Shown here piece after piece: positions 7,401 through 16,162 of a stretch of 64,000 nucleotides of DNA (position 1 is its first letter; every line of letters starts with the position of its first letter). This DNA comes from Carboxylicivirga agarovorans (lineage in GTDB: Bacteria; Bacteroidota; Bacteroidia; Bacteroidales; Marinilabiliaceae). Below the pieces are notes generated by a model. The model saw only the letters and a program-made list of their open reading frames with translations. It was not told the DNA's origin and made no database searches. The stretch lies in assembly GCF_050589845.1 (NCBI RefSeq), contig NZ_JBNGPA010000005.1, forward strand, positions 124,001 to 188,000. The letters are read 5' to 3'. The position numbers and the translations under genes were made by a program.

Positions 7401-7430
7401 CTTCCCATTACTCATATGAGCAATGGGAAG
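7401..7430. repeat. 30-bp near-perfect palindrome
   Basis: Arms CTTCCCATT and AATGGGAAG surround the palindrome CTCATATGAG. One position differs (A/C), which becomes a G-U pair on the minus-strand RNA, so a 13-bp hairpin would be intact only in a minus-strand transcript, i.e. downstream of the small gene at 7539-7718. A smaller hairpin GCACC-GCA-GGTGC follows at 7435-7447. It has no T run, so a processing site or operator is as likely as a terminator. Confidence 0.6.
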
Positions 7431-7538
7431 TGCCGCACCGCAGGTGCAGGGATGTGGATTTATCATGTTCTGATAGTGATTTACATGTTCAAATAAAAAA
7501 CCAGTCCTGATAATCCCTTACTGTTTTTTTAACATCGT

Positions 7539-7718
7539 TTATTTAGCCGGTTCCCAAAAGCAACGTTTGGGCGAAACAATCTTTGCATCAGCCTTTAATT
7601 CTTTCATAGCTTTTTCAACATCTTTCTTTTCAAGTCCGCTGGCTTCAGCAATTTCACCAGTTCGCATGGGCTTTCCTGCCTTACTCATTGCTTCAAGCAC
7701 GGTTACTGCATTTGACAT
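7539..7718 (-). CDS. Small winged-helix DNA-binding-like protein
   Basis: 59 codons from the ATG at 7716-7718 to a TAA at 7539-7541. The product starts MSNAVTVLEAMSKAGKPMRT and has the helix-turn-helix pattern GEIAEASGLEKKDVEKAMKE, then LKADAKIVSPKRCFWEPAK, which looks like the wing. This is a complete minimal winged-helix fold of the kind found as small hypothetical proteins in Bacteroidota and some archaea. A single Cys lies in the wing (KRCFW). Function and targets are unknown. The plus-strand frame over the same bases is a shadow: codon content and the natural end points favour the minus strand. Confidence 0.75.
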   Translation of the reverse strand: MSNAVTVLEAMSKAGKPMRTGEIAEASGLEKKDVEKAMKELKADAKIVSPKRCFWEPAK

Positions 7719-7937
7719 ATCTGTTTGTTTTAAAGTTATAATTGTACATTCATCACTATTGACAAAACAAATGCACTATTGTTTTAACAAAATCGATGTA
7801 CCAACCCATTTAGTTTAGTTCTTAATAAGCTGAAGACGAAATTTACGATCGAATTCCGGATGATTGTATGTCTCCCCCATTCATCTCCACTCTCCCCGGT
7901 CTTTCGTTTACGGCCCTCTGTCTTCGGTCTTTTTTAG

Positions 7938-7945
7938 TATCTTTG
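7938..7945 (+). promoter_or_regulatory. Candidate -7 element of the hisS promoter
   Basis: TATCTTTG matches TAnnTTTG and lies 39 nt before the hisS ATG. No -33 TTTG is seen at the usual distance. Confidence 0.5.
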
Positions 7946-7984
7946 TGCCTGTTTAAATTACGAATAGCAAAACACGAATAAGAT

Positions 7985-9349
7985 ATGGCTCAAAAACCAA
8001 GCATTCCAAAGGGAACCAGGGACTTTTCACCGGTTGAAATGGTGAAACGCAATTATATTTTCGATACGGTAAAATCGGTGTTTCAGAAGTATGGCTACCT
8101 GCCTATTGAAACGCCGGCTATGGAAAACCTGAGCACCCTGCTTGGCAAATATGGTGAAGAAGGCGATAAGCTATTATTTAAGATTCTTAACTCGGGTGAT
8201 TACCTGAAAAAAGCTGACGAAGGCTTATTGGCAGAGAAAGCATCAAATAAAGTAATGTCGCAAATAAGTGAAAAAGGTTTACGCTATGACTTAACAGTTC
8301 CATTTGCACGCTTTGTGGTGCAACACCAAAATGAAATAAGCTTTCCGTTCAAGCGTTATCAGATTCAGCCTGTATGGCGTGCCGACCGTCCTCAGAAAGG
8401 TCGTTACCGTGAGTTTTTCCAGTGCGATGTTGATGTTGTGGGTAGCAACTCTCTTTTGAATGAAGTGGAGCTGATTCAGATCGTTGACGAAGTATACCGT
8501 TTACTGAATATTAACGTGGTCTTATTGCTAAACAACCGCAAAGTTTTATCAGGTATTGCTGAGATCATTGATGCCTCAGATAAAATCGTCGACATTACCG
8601 TCGCCATTGATAAGCTTGATAAAATTGGCCTGGATAAAGTTAATGAGGAACTGGCTTCAAAAGGCCTATCGCAGGAAGCAATCGACACCATTCAGCCTAT
8701 AATAATGCTTAGCGGTTCAAACCGCGATAAAATAGCTAAGCTACGCGAAGTGCTGGCAACATCTGAGGTCGGATTGAAAGGTGTGGATGAATTGGAGGTG
8801 GTACTGAACTACCTTGATACGCTCAACCTCGACCTGGAGGTTGAACTGGACCTGACATTGGCTCGTGGATTAAACTACTATACAGGTGCCATATTCGAGG
8901 TAAAAGCCAAAGACGTTAAAATTGGCAGTATAACAGGTGGTGGACGCTATGATGACCTGACAGGCATATTCGGTTTGAAAGATGTGTCGGGTGTAGGCAT
9001 TTCATTTGGTGCAGATCGTATTTACGATGTAATGAATCAGCTGGAGTTATTCCCCAAGGCAGATGGAGCTAAAACACGCGCTATGTTTGTTAATTTTGGC
9101 GGAGAAGATGAGTTATATGCACTGCGTATTCTTAAAGAAGTGCGTAACGCGGGCATCAATGCCGAGTTATTTCCAGACTCGGTGAAGATGAAAAAACAGA
9201 TGAACTATGCCAATAAAAAAGAAATTCCTTTTGTATTGTTAGCCGGTGAAGAAGAGCGCAATGCCAATGTTGTAACCGTTAAGAACATGGAAAGTGGTGA
9301 ACAAAGTAAAGTAAGTGTTGAGGAATTGATTAAAGTCATCAGCATTTAA
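7985..9349 (+). CDS. hisS: Histidine--tRNA ligase
   Basis: Class II aminoacyl-tRNA synthetase charging tRNA-His. The 454-aa protein begins MAQKPSIPKGTRDFSPVEM. Motif 2 is around FKRYQIQPVWRADRPQKGRYREFFQCDVDVVG, with the ATP-binding Arg. The histidine-specific motif LARGLNYYTGAIFEV lies near residues 292-306, and motif 3 GGGRYDDLTGIFG...VGISFGADRI follows. The C-terminal about 95 residues form the anticodon-binding domain. The gene is monocistronic with its own terminator. Histidyl-tRNA made here is the signal read by the his leader peptides at 51 kb. Confidence 0.97.
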   Translation: MAQKPSIPKGTRDFSPVEMVKRNYIFDTVKSVFQKYGYLPIETPAMENLSTLLGKYGEEGDKLLFKILNSGDYLKKADEGLLAEKASNKVMSQISEKGLRYDLTVPFARFVVQHQNEISFPFKRYQIQPVWRADRPQKGRYREFFQCDVDVVGSNSLLNEVELIQIVDEVYRLLNINVVLLLNNRKVLSGIAEIIDASDKIVDITVAIDKLDKIGLDKVNEELASKGLSQEAIDTIQPIIMLSGSNRDKIAKLREVLATSEVGLKGVDELEVVLNYLDTLNLDLEVELDLTLARGLNYYTGAIFEVKAKDVKIGSITGGGRYDDLTGIFGLKDVSGVGISFGADRIYDVMNQLELFPKADGAKTRAMFVNFGGEDELYALRILKEVRNAGINAELFPDSVKMKKQMNYANKKEIPFVLLAGEEERNANVVTVKNMESGEQSKVSVEELIKVISI

Positions 9350-9748
9350 TAAAGAAATTATCTATGTTTGCGGTGTAAGCATCAAATTGCTTACACCGCT
9401 TTTTTATGGGCAGAATTCTAAAAAACAGATCACATCTTTTTATCTCCTTCGGTGGAGATATTCGCTGTCCCTGAAGGTCGCAGGCCTTTTTGTTATGACG
9501 CACTAACAAAGCTTTTCCAATACGCAGATTGGTAATTGCGACATGTTGGTCATTGGCATTAATCGACTATTCACGTCAATTAACTGCTTCAATCATAACA
9601 AACAACTAACACATCCCAATCTATCAACTTATTGTAATAATCGTGCCTCGTATTAATGAAAGTGGCACCAGTTTTAAAACCTGCATAGCGCCAATGCCCG
9701 GCATAATCAGCACATAGCACCAGTCGCCTTGCACTAATTTAAAATACC
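9350..9748. other. Intergenic stretch, hisS terminator then no recognisable gene
   Basis: 399 bases. The first 60 hold the hisS terminator. A 7-bp hairpin lies at 9441-9460 (TATCTCC and GGAGATA). A minus-strand open frame of roughly 50-60 codons crosses 9400-9580 but has no credible start or ribosome-binding site, so it is not called. I see no consensus promoter for hutH. Confidence 0.5.
9370..9405 (+). terminator. Intrinsic terminator of hisS
   Basis: A 12-bp perfect stem (9370-9381 with 9388-9399, GCGGTGTAAGCA and complement), a 6-nt loop and then six Ts. Confidence 0.92.
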
Positions 9749-11254
9749 ATGCAAAAGATATTTGAAATTTCACCGGCACCTCTATCATATGAAATTATTG
9801 AAACCATCCTTACAGAAGGTTATCAGCTTAAATTATCTGACGAGTCAATTGCACGCATTGAGCATTGTAAAAAATATCTCGACAATAAAGTAGCTAATAA
9901 CGACGGCCCTGTTTATGGTATCAATACCGGTTTTGGTTCTTTGTGTAACATCTCTATTTCAACTGATGATTTAAGTAAGCTGCAGGAGAACCTGGTTAAA
10001 AGTCATGCCTGTGGTGTTGGACGCGAAGTGCCACGCGACGTAGTTAAGCTGATGTTGATGCTGAAAATACACGCTTTGAGTATTGGTAACTCAGGTGTTC
10101 AGGTACAGACAGTTCAGCGTTTATGCGATTTCTTTAACAATGGTGTTTACCCGATCGTATTCGAACAGGGTTCACTAGGCGCATCTGGAGACCTTGCTCC
10201 GCTGGCACACTTGTTTTTACCATTGATTGCTGAAGGTGAGGTACATTACAAAGGTGAATTGCGAAAGGCAGCTGATGTGCTTGCCGAAAACAACTGGGAG
10301 CCGATTAAACTGGGAGCCAAAGAGGGACTGGCATTATTAAATGGTACTCAGTTTATGAGTTCACATGCTGTTTATACCTTGTTAAAAGCATTCCGCCTCT
10401 CGAAATATGCCGATATTATTGCAGCTACATCCTTAGATGCTTTTGACGGTCGTATCGAGCCTTTCTTCCCACAGTTGCATGCCGTTCGTCCTCACCAGGG
10501 ACAAATTGAAACAGCGCGTAACATCAAAGCCATACTGGAAGGAAGTGAATTAATTACCCGCGAAAAGAAACACGTTCAGGATCCATATTCATTCCGTTGT
10601 GTTCCACAGGTACATGGTGCCATCAAAGACGCCATTAACTATGTAGCCAATGTGGTATTGACTGAGATTAATTCAGTAACCGATAATCCAATGGTTTTCC
10701 CTGAGGACGATTTAATTGTATCGGGTGGAAACTTCCATGGTGAGCCTCTTGCTTTAGCTATGGATTTCCTTTCTATTGCCATGAGTGAGATAGGAAGTAT
10801 TTCAGAGCGTCGTACCTACCGATTGATATCGGGTGAGCGTGGTTTACCGGAGTTCCTTGTAGCCAACCCGGGTCTAAACAGTGGATTTATGATCCCTCAG
10901 TATTCGGCAGCCTCAATTGTGAGTTTGAACAAGCAGATGGCAACACCATCATCGGTTGATAGTATTCCATCCTCAAACGAGCAGGAAGACCATGTGAGTA
11001 TGGGTGGTAATGCAGCCACTAAAGCCTTGAAAATTGCCCAGAATGTAGAACGTGTATTGGCAATCGAGTTATTCAATGCATCACAGGCCATTGATTTCCG
11101 TCGTCCGGCTAAAACATCGCCTTTCCTTGAAGACTTCCTAACACAATACCGCAAGTACGTTGGCTTTGTGAAAGAAGACAAGATCATGTACAAAGAAATT
11201 GAAAAGAGTATCGACTTCCTTCAGAATGGCGAGTTTGGCGAGTTTGGCGAGTAA
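9749..11254 (+). CDS. hutH: Histidine ammonia-lyase
   Basis: Deaminates L-histidine to urocanate, the first step of histidine degradation. The 501-aa protein has the MIO-forming Ala-Ser-Gly at 145-147 (GSLGASGDLAPLAH), catalytic Tyr56 in VYGINTGFG, and the Ser85-His86 pair (VKSHACGVG) that marks histidine rather than tyrosine or phenylalanine lyases. The later block FGEPLALAMDFL-like sequence (NFHGEPLALAMDFLS) and SSNEQEDHVSMG are also conserved. The rest of the hut pathway is not in this window, so the gene stands alone. The C-terminus ends in a 9-bp triplicate encoding GEFGEFGE. Terminator follows at 11300. Confidence 0.95.
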   Translation: MQKIFEISPAPLSYEIIETILTEGYQLKLSDESIARIEHCKKYLDNKVANNDGPVYGINTGFGSLCNISISTDDLSKLQENLVKSHACGVGREVPRDVVKLMLMLKIHALSIGNSGVQVQTVQRLCDFFNNGVYPIVFEQGSLGASGDLAPLAHLFLPLIAEGEVHYKGELRKAADVLAENNWEPIKLGAKEGLALLNGTQFMSSHAVYTLLKAFRLSKYADIIAATSLDAFDGRIEPFFPQLHAVRPHQGQIETARNIKAILEGSELITREKKHVQDPYSFRCVPQVHGAIKDAINYVANVVLTEINSVTDNPMVFPEDDLIVSGGNFHGEPLALAMDFLSIAMSEIGSISERRTYRLISGERGLPEFLVANPGLNSGFMIPQYSAASIVSLNKQMATPSSVDSIPSSNEQEDHVSMGGNAATKALKIAQNVERVLAIELFNASQAIDFRRPAKTSPFLEDFLTQYRKYVGFVKEDKIMYKEIEKSIDFLQNGEFGEFGE

Positions 11255-11299
11255 CATATAAACATTAGGCCTTAAGGCACATCATAAGGAATTAAAAAG

Positions 11300-11345
11300 G
11301 ATCGCATCTTCATTCGTGTTAATCGATAAAGATGCGATCTTTTTT
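11300..11345 (+). terminator. Intrinsic terminator of hutH
   Basis: An 11-bp stem GATCGCATCTT (11300-11310) with AAGATGCGATC (11329-11339), an 18-nt loop, and then a T run. Confidence 0.85.
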
Positions 11346-11402
11346 ATTTCATTAAGTTCTTAAGCATCTTAAAGAAGCTAAGGAAGTTATTAAAAAAACT
11401 AC

Positions 11403-11410
11403 TACTTTTG
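11403..11410 (+). promoter_or_regulatory. Candidate -7 element of the ychF promoter
   Basis: TACTTTTG matches TAnnTTTG, 40 nt before the ychF ATG. No -33 TTTG is found. Confidence 0.5.
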
Positions 11411-11450
11411 CAGCTCAAAATAACAGAGTAACGAATTAAGACATAATATA

Positions 11451-12551
11451 ATGGCATTACAGTGCGGAATCGTTGGCTTGCCCAACGTAGGAAAATCAAC
11501 CTTATTTAATTGCTTATCAAACGCAAAAGCTCAATCGGCCAACTTCCCTTTTTGTACCATTGAGCCAAACGTAGGTGTGATAACAGTACCTGACGAAAGG
11601 TTGGTTAAACTGGAAGAATTGGTTAAACCACAACGCGTGGTACCAACAACAGTTGAGATTGTTGATATTGCAGGATTGGTTAAAGGAGCCAGTAAAGGAG
11701 AAGGTTTAGGAAATAAGTTCCTGGCTAATATCCGCGAAACAGATGCGATCATTCATGTATTACGTTGCTTTGACGATGATAACGTAACACACGTTGATGG
11801 TTCTGTTGATCCGGTGAGAGATAAGGAGATTATAGACCTTGAACTTCAATTTAAAGACCTGGAAACTGTAGAAGCGCGTCTTCAGAAGACAGAAAAAGCT
11901 GCCAAGTCTTCGAAAGATGTTGATGCTAAGAAACTGGTTGAAGTGCTTTATCGTTACAAAGAGGCTTTTGAAAACGGAAAATCAGCTCGTACTGTTGAAT
12001 TAACCGAGCACGAGGAGAAAGTAACCAAAGATCTTTATTTACTGACAAACAAGCCTGTTATGTACGTTTGTAATGTTGATGAAGATGCTGTTATTGATGG
12101 TAACCAACATGTCGAAGCAGTGCGTCAAGCTGTAAAAGATGAGAATGCTGAAATATTAATGATCGCGGCTAAGACAGAATCTGAGATCGCTGAGTTGGAA
12201 ACTTTTGAAGAGCGTCAGGAGTTTTTGGAAGATATGGGATTAAAAGAGTCAGGTGTTGCCAAACTGATCCGTTCGGCCTACAGCCTGCTTGAACTACAAA
12301 CGTATTTTACTGCCGGTGAAAAAGAAGTTCGTGCCTGGACTTTCCACAAAGGTTTTTTTGCACCACAGGCTGCAGGTGTTATCCATACCGACTTTGAGAA
12401 AGGTTTTATCCGCGCTGAAGTTATTAAATACGCTACATTTGTTGAGCTTGGGTCAGAACAAGCGTGTAAGGAAGCCGGTAAAATGAATGTTGAAGGTAAA
12501 GAGTACGTTGTACAGGATGGTGATATCATGCACTTCCGTTTTAATGTATAA
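11451..12551 (+). CDS. ychF: OBG-family ribosome-associated ATPase YchF
   Basis: 366-aa P-loop protein of the OBG family that prefers ATP and binds ribosomes. G1 is GLPNVGKSTLF (9-19), the switch/G3 region is DIAGLVKGASKGEGLGNKFL, and the N-K-x-D position is replaced by CNVDED, as is usual for YchF. The C-terminal TGS domain (about 282-366) includes AWTFHKGFFAPQAAGVIHTD and ends YVVQDGDIMHFRFNV. Length matches the E. coli protein (363 aa). Monocistronic, with a terminator downstream. Confidence 0.97.
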   Translation: MALQCGIVGLPNVGKSTLFNCLSNAKAQSANFPFCTIEPNVGVITVPDERLVKLEELVKPQRVVPTTVEIVDIAGLVKGASKGEGLGNKFLANIRETDAIIHVLRCFDDDNVTHVDGSVDPVRDKEIIDLELQFKDLETVEARLQKTEKAAKSSKDVDAKKLVEVLYRYKEAFENGKSARTVELTEHEEKVTKDLYLLTNKPVMYVCNVDEDAVIDGNQHVEAVRQAVKDENAEILMIAAKTESEIAELETFEERQEFLEDMGLKESGVAKLIRSAYSLLELQTYFTAGEKEVRAWTFHKGFFAPQAAGVIHTDFEKGFIRAEVIKYATFVELGSEQACKEAGKMNVEGKEYVVQDGDIMHFRFNV

Positions 12552-12615
12552 TAAAGATATTAGATAATAATGCGTAAAGCTTCGCTTAGAGCAAGAAACA
12601 CTTTATAGAAATATT

Positions 12616-12645
12616 AAAGCCCGGCTAACGTCGGGCTTTATTTTT
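12616..12645 (+). terminator. Intrinsic terminator of ychF
   Basis: Stem AAAGCCCG (12616-12623) with CGGGCTTT (12632-12639), an 8-nt loop, then ATTTTTAT. The minus-strand side lacks a good T run but could also help end the convergent sensor gene. Confidence 0.8.
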
Positions 12646-12697
12646 ATCAGTGCTTATGATTGGTACATGCAACTAATTCTGTAGGCGATGTATCGAG

Positions 12698-15600
12698 TTA
12701 CAGCCTGAACCCCATTAACAGAATATCATCAACCTGCTCGTATTCTGACCCCATCCATTCTTCCATTTTCTGGTGTAAAATGGACTTCTGATCATCAATT
12801 GGTAACTTGTGTATATTCAGCAGCAAATGGCGGAAACGACGGTACTTAAACTTCTTGCCTTCAGCACCACCAAACTGATCGGCAAAACCATCAGAAAACA
12901 TGTAAATAACATCATTGGGGTAAACATCTATTTCCTGTCGTGAATAGGTTAATTCATTGCCATCAGAATAGCCTATTGGGAAACGATCTCCTTTGTATGT
13001 AAATATCTCGTTGTCGCGGATAATATAGAGCGGATTCATAGCTCCTGCAAAGTGAAGAACGTTCTTTTCCTCGTCAATCATCACCAGGGCAATATCCATT
13101 CCGTCATCAACGCTTTTCTGGTTTAATCCACCATCTTGCCCGTTTTTTCTGAATGTAAGGGCCACCTCACGACTTAGCTTATTCAATATACTTGCCGGAC
13201 ATTGCTCACCCTGAATTTCAACAATATTCTTAAGCAGATCATATCCTATTATCGACATAAAGGCTCCCGGCACACCATGCCCAGTACAATCAACAGCAGC
13301 AATAAATACCTTTTTACCCGTGCGATAAGTCCAGTAAAAGTCACCACTAACAATGTCTTTAGGACGGTAATATACAAATGATTCGGGCATGATGCGTTTC
13401 ACCATTTCTTCAGACGGAATCATTGCTTCCTGAATGCGTTTAGCGTAGCTAATACTATCCGTAAGGCTTTGGTGAACCCTCGATAAGGTTTCTTTCTGAT
13501 CTTCTATTTTCTTTTTATCAATAGCCTTCTCATTAAGTGCTTTGTATGCTTTACGATAGTTACGGATACGATAATTAATAAGCGTCTGAATCAATAAAAC
13601 AGCAAAAATAATGTAGAATGCATAGGCATATCCCGACATCCATAAAGGGGGTGTAACCGAAATTGTTAACTGTGCTTGTTCAGGACCTGGAACCCCATCA
13701 CTATTGTAACCCTTCACCTTAAGCGTATACTCACCGGGAGACAGGTTGGAGAAATTGACAAAGTTCTGATAGGTAACATCGCGCCACTCTTCATCATGTC
13801 CTTCCAGCTTAACACGGTACGAGTTGGCAGCCGGATAAGTATACTCAAGGGCAGAAAACGAAACCTGAACCATGGTATTACGCTTATAAAGTACAGATAT
13901 TTCTTCGTCAAATACACCTTCGTAACTATCTTTTTCTTTGCCTTTACGGTAAACTGTTACGCCAGTAATAATAACTTTTGGTTCATTCTGATTTGAGATA
14001 ACATCTTGTGAGTTGATAATCGTTAAGCCTTTATCACCACCAAAGAATAATTCATTTTCACCGTATTTGCACGATGAACCGATATTGAAGTTATAATCAG
14101 GCACTCCATCATTTTTATTATAATGGAAAGGCTGGCCACCTGGTAAGATTGAAGAGATACCAATACCTGTACTTATCCAGATACGATGGTAATTATCTAT
14201 TTCAACTGCATAGATCTTACCACTGATCAAATCATCGTATTTCCAGAAAGAAGCAGTTCTTGTGTTCTTTTCAAAATAGGACAAACCTGCATGCGTACCA
14301 ATAACAATTTTTTCATGATCTTCGGCAAAAGCAGAAATAATATTATGACTTAACTGCTTTGGTTCACCTTCGACATTTCGAATACAGTCAAAGCTGCGGC
14401 TAACCACATTATACCTGTTAATACCATTATTGGTCCCAATCCATAACATTCCATCCGAGTCTTCAAACAGCACATTAATCTCATCATCACATAAGCCATT
14501 TTCGCTATCATTATCTGACCAGTAACTTGTTATTTTATAACCATCAAAACGATACAAGCCAAACTGGGTGGCAAACCATATATGTCCCAATTTATCTTCT
14601 ATAATATCTTTAATCGTATTAGTCTTAAGCAAATACCTGAAATCACCGCTGTTGGTATAGTCAAATTCACTTATCCTGCTACGTCCGTTATACAATACAA
14701 ACACACCTTCATTGGTACCAAACCAGACATTGCCTTTTGAATCTTTATAAATATCGTTAACAACCGGATCATCTTTTGAAACATAGGCCGGATAAATTGT
14801 AAAGTGCTTAAATTGCTTAGTGTCACGATTAATTCGATACACCCCTTTTTGAGTTGTACCTAACCAAAGATTATTACTTTCATCGACAAACACCGATTGA
14901 AAGTCAAAGCAATCAATTGGAAACTGAACATCATCCTTTGAAGATATGGAATAAAACTTAGAAGGCTTCCTGTTTATTTTAAACAATCCATCTTGCTTTG
15001 TTCCAACCCATAGAAGGCCACTGTTATCAACCAATATTGAGCTGATCTTTCTGAAAGGAGCTCTGAGGTGATTACTTACCTGATATTCTTCATAGGTTTC
15101 ATAAGGAGGTCGGGCAACCATTAATCCCTTTGAAGTTGCCAGCCACACATAACCATCTTCGCCTGCCAACAAAGTATTTATTGGATCGTCATTAAAGCGG
15201 TTAGTTCTTTTGTAGACCGATTGTATTTGATTGTTATTCAGATCGTATCGCCATAACCCATTGGCTGAACCTGCTAATAACAGGCTATCATTAGCTTTTA
15301 CCAGACTGCTTATTTCAACCTGATGCATATTATCAGGATGTATACGCTGAATGGTACTGCCTTTGGTCTCCATATACTGAATACCATCCTTAGAACCAAA
15401 CCAAACCTTATTGTCTGCTGTAACCACAGGATAGGCATCACTGATTCCCTTCTTAAGAACAGAAGAATAATGATCAAATTTACTAAAGGACAAGTCCTTA
15501 TGATTGATCCTGGCGACGGCATTGCGTGTTTTGATCCATACATAGTCACCATCGACCTGCATGCCATAAACACCATATTCACGCAAATCGCTGAATAATT

Positions 15601-16021
15601 TAGATTCTTTCCCCAGGTTTAGGAATTTACCACCTTTTTTCAACCAAATAGCTATCCCACTGTTACGGGTTCCAATCCAGATATTACCATCAGGAGTTTC
15701 AACAATAGACTGAACATAGTTACCTACAATAGTACTATCCTTTAACGGGTGATGACGAAAAACATTGAAATGATACCCGTCATACCTGTTTAAACCGTCT
15801 GATGTTCCAATCCATATATAACCTCTGCTATCCTGAAAAAGTGTGGTAATATGACTATTGGATAATCCATCGTTGATGGTAAATTGCTCTGTAGAGAATT
15901 GATTGCGCTGGGCATTAGCAACATTTAGCAGTATAAATGCAAGGGCTATCACCGACAAACCACGCGTTTGGGAATAGCTGAAAAATAGCCTTTTAAATAT
16001 CCTTAGGATCAACACACTCAT
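12698..16021 (-). CDS. Reg_prop beta-propeller sensor with Y_Y_Y domain, one transmembrane helix and SpoIIE/PP2C phosphatase
   Basis: 1107-aa membrane-anchored signalling protein. An N-terminal hydrophobic segment (about 18-36) targets the bulk to the periplasm. It is followed by many two-component-propeller repeats (signatures such as DSRGYIWIGTSDGLNRYDG, EDSDGMLWIGTNNGINRYN), then the Y_Y_Y domain (about 700-785), a transmembrane helix near 793-812, a coiled coil (815-870) and a SpoIIE-type PP2C domain from about 880 (YYRPKDIVSGDFYW; VDCTGHGVPGAFMS near 912, with the metal-binding Asp and Gly). The receptor is of the Bacteroidota hybrid-sensor type but the output is a serine phosphatase rather than a kinase, so it probably acts on an anti-sigma-antagonist or other Ser/Thr-phosphorylated protein not encoded nearby. 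Ligand unknown. Confidence 0.9.
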   Translation of the reverse strand: MSVLILRIFKRLFFSYSQTRGLSVIALAFILLNVANAQRNQFSTEQFTINDGLSNSHITTLFQDSRGYIWIGTSDGLNRYDGYHFNVFRHHPLKDSTIVGNYVQSIVETPDGNIWIGTRNSGIAIWLKKGGKFLNLGKESKLFSDLREYGVYGMQVDGDYVWIKTRNAVARINHKDLSFSKFDHYSSVLKKGISDAYPVVTADNKVWFGSKDGIQYMETKGSTIQRIHPDNMHQVEISSLVKANDSLLLAGSANGLWRYDLNNNQIQSVYKRTNRFNDDPINTLLAGEDGYVWLATSKGLMVARPPYETYEEYQVSNHLRAPFRKISSILVDNSGLLWVGTKQDGLFKINRKPSKFYSISSKDDVQFPIDCFDFQSVFVDESNNLWLGTTQKGVYRINRDTKQFKHFTIYPAYVSKDDPVVNDIYKDSKGNVWFGTNEGVFVLYNGRSRISEFDYTNSGDFRYLLKTNTIKDIIEDKLGHIWFATQFGLYRFDGYKITSYWSDNDSENGLCDDEINVLFEDSDGMLWIGTNNGINRYNVVSRSFDCIRNVEGEPKQLSHNIISAFAEDHEKIVIGTHAGLSYFEKNTRTASFWKYDDLISGKIYAVEIDNYHRIWISTGIGISSILPGGQPFHYNKNDGVPDYNFNIGSSCKYGENELFFGGDKGLTIINSQDVISNQNEPKVIITGVTVYRKGKEKDSYEGVFDEEISVLYKRNTMVQVSFSALEYTYPAANSYRVKLEGHDEEWRDVTYQNFVNFSNLSPGEYTLKVKGYNSDGVPGPEQAQLTISVTPPLWMSGYAYAFYIIFAVLLIQTLINYRIRNYRKAYKALNEKAIDKKKIEDQKETLSRVHQSLTDSISYAKRIQEAMIPSEEMVKRIMPESFVYYRPKDIVSGDFYWTYRTGKKVFIAAVDCTGHGVPGAFMSIIGYDLLKNIVEIQGEQCPASILNKLSREVALTFRKNGQDGGLNQKSVDDGMDIALVMIDEEKNVLHFAGAMNPLYIIRDNEIFTYKGDRFPIGYSDGNELTYSRQEIDVYPNDVIYMFSDGFADQFGGAEGKKFKYRRFRHLLLNIHKLPIDDQKSILHQKMEEWMGSEYEQVDDILLMGFRL

Positions 16022-16027
16022 TGCTGA

Positions 16028-16059
16028 TAAAAGTAATAAAAACCTATGACCTAATGCAA
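16028..16059 (-). promoter_or_regulatory. Weak promoter candidate for the Reg_prop sensor
   Basis: On the minus strand TTG (16057-16059), a 21-nt spacer, and TACTTTTA (16028-16035), one mismatch from TAnnTTTG, 6 nt before the start codon. Confidence 0.3.
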
Positions 16060-16127
16060 GTGAAGTAGAAGAAAGAAATGGTAATTTCTTGATTGAATCT
16101 GATTATTAACGCATTTAATTTCTTTTA

Positions 16128-16157
16128 GTAAAAAAAAGAGAGGCGCCAGCCTCTCTT
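16128..16157 (-). terminator. Intrinsic terminator of gltA
   Basis: Stem 16149-16157 with 16136-16144 (AAGAGAGGC and complement, 9 bp), loop of 4 nt; on the minus strand it is followed by a run of Ts. It begins a few bases after the gltA stop. Confidence 0.9.
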
Positions 16158-16162
16158 CATAC

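Noticed and set aside
7567..7818. 83-codon plus-strand frame
   Set aside because: Shadow of the minus-strand winged-helix gene.
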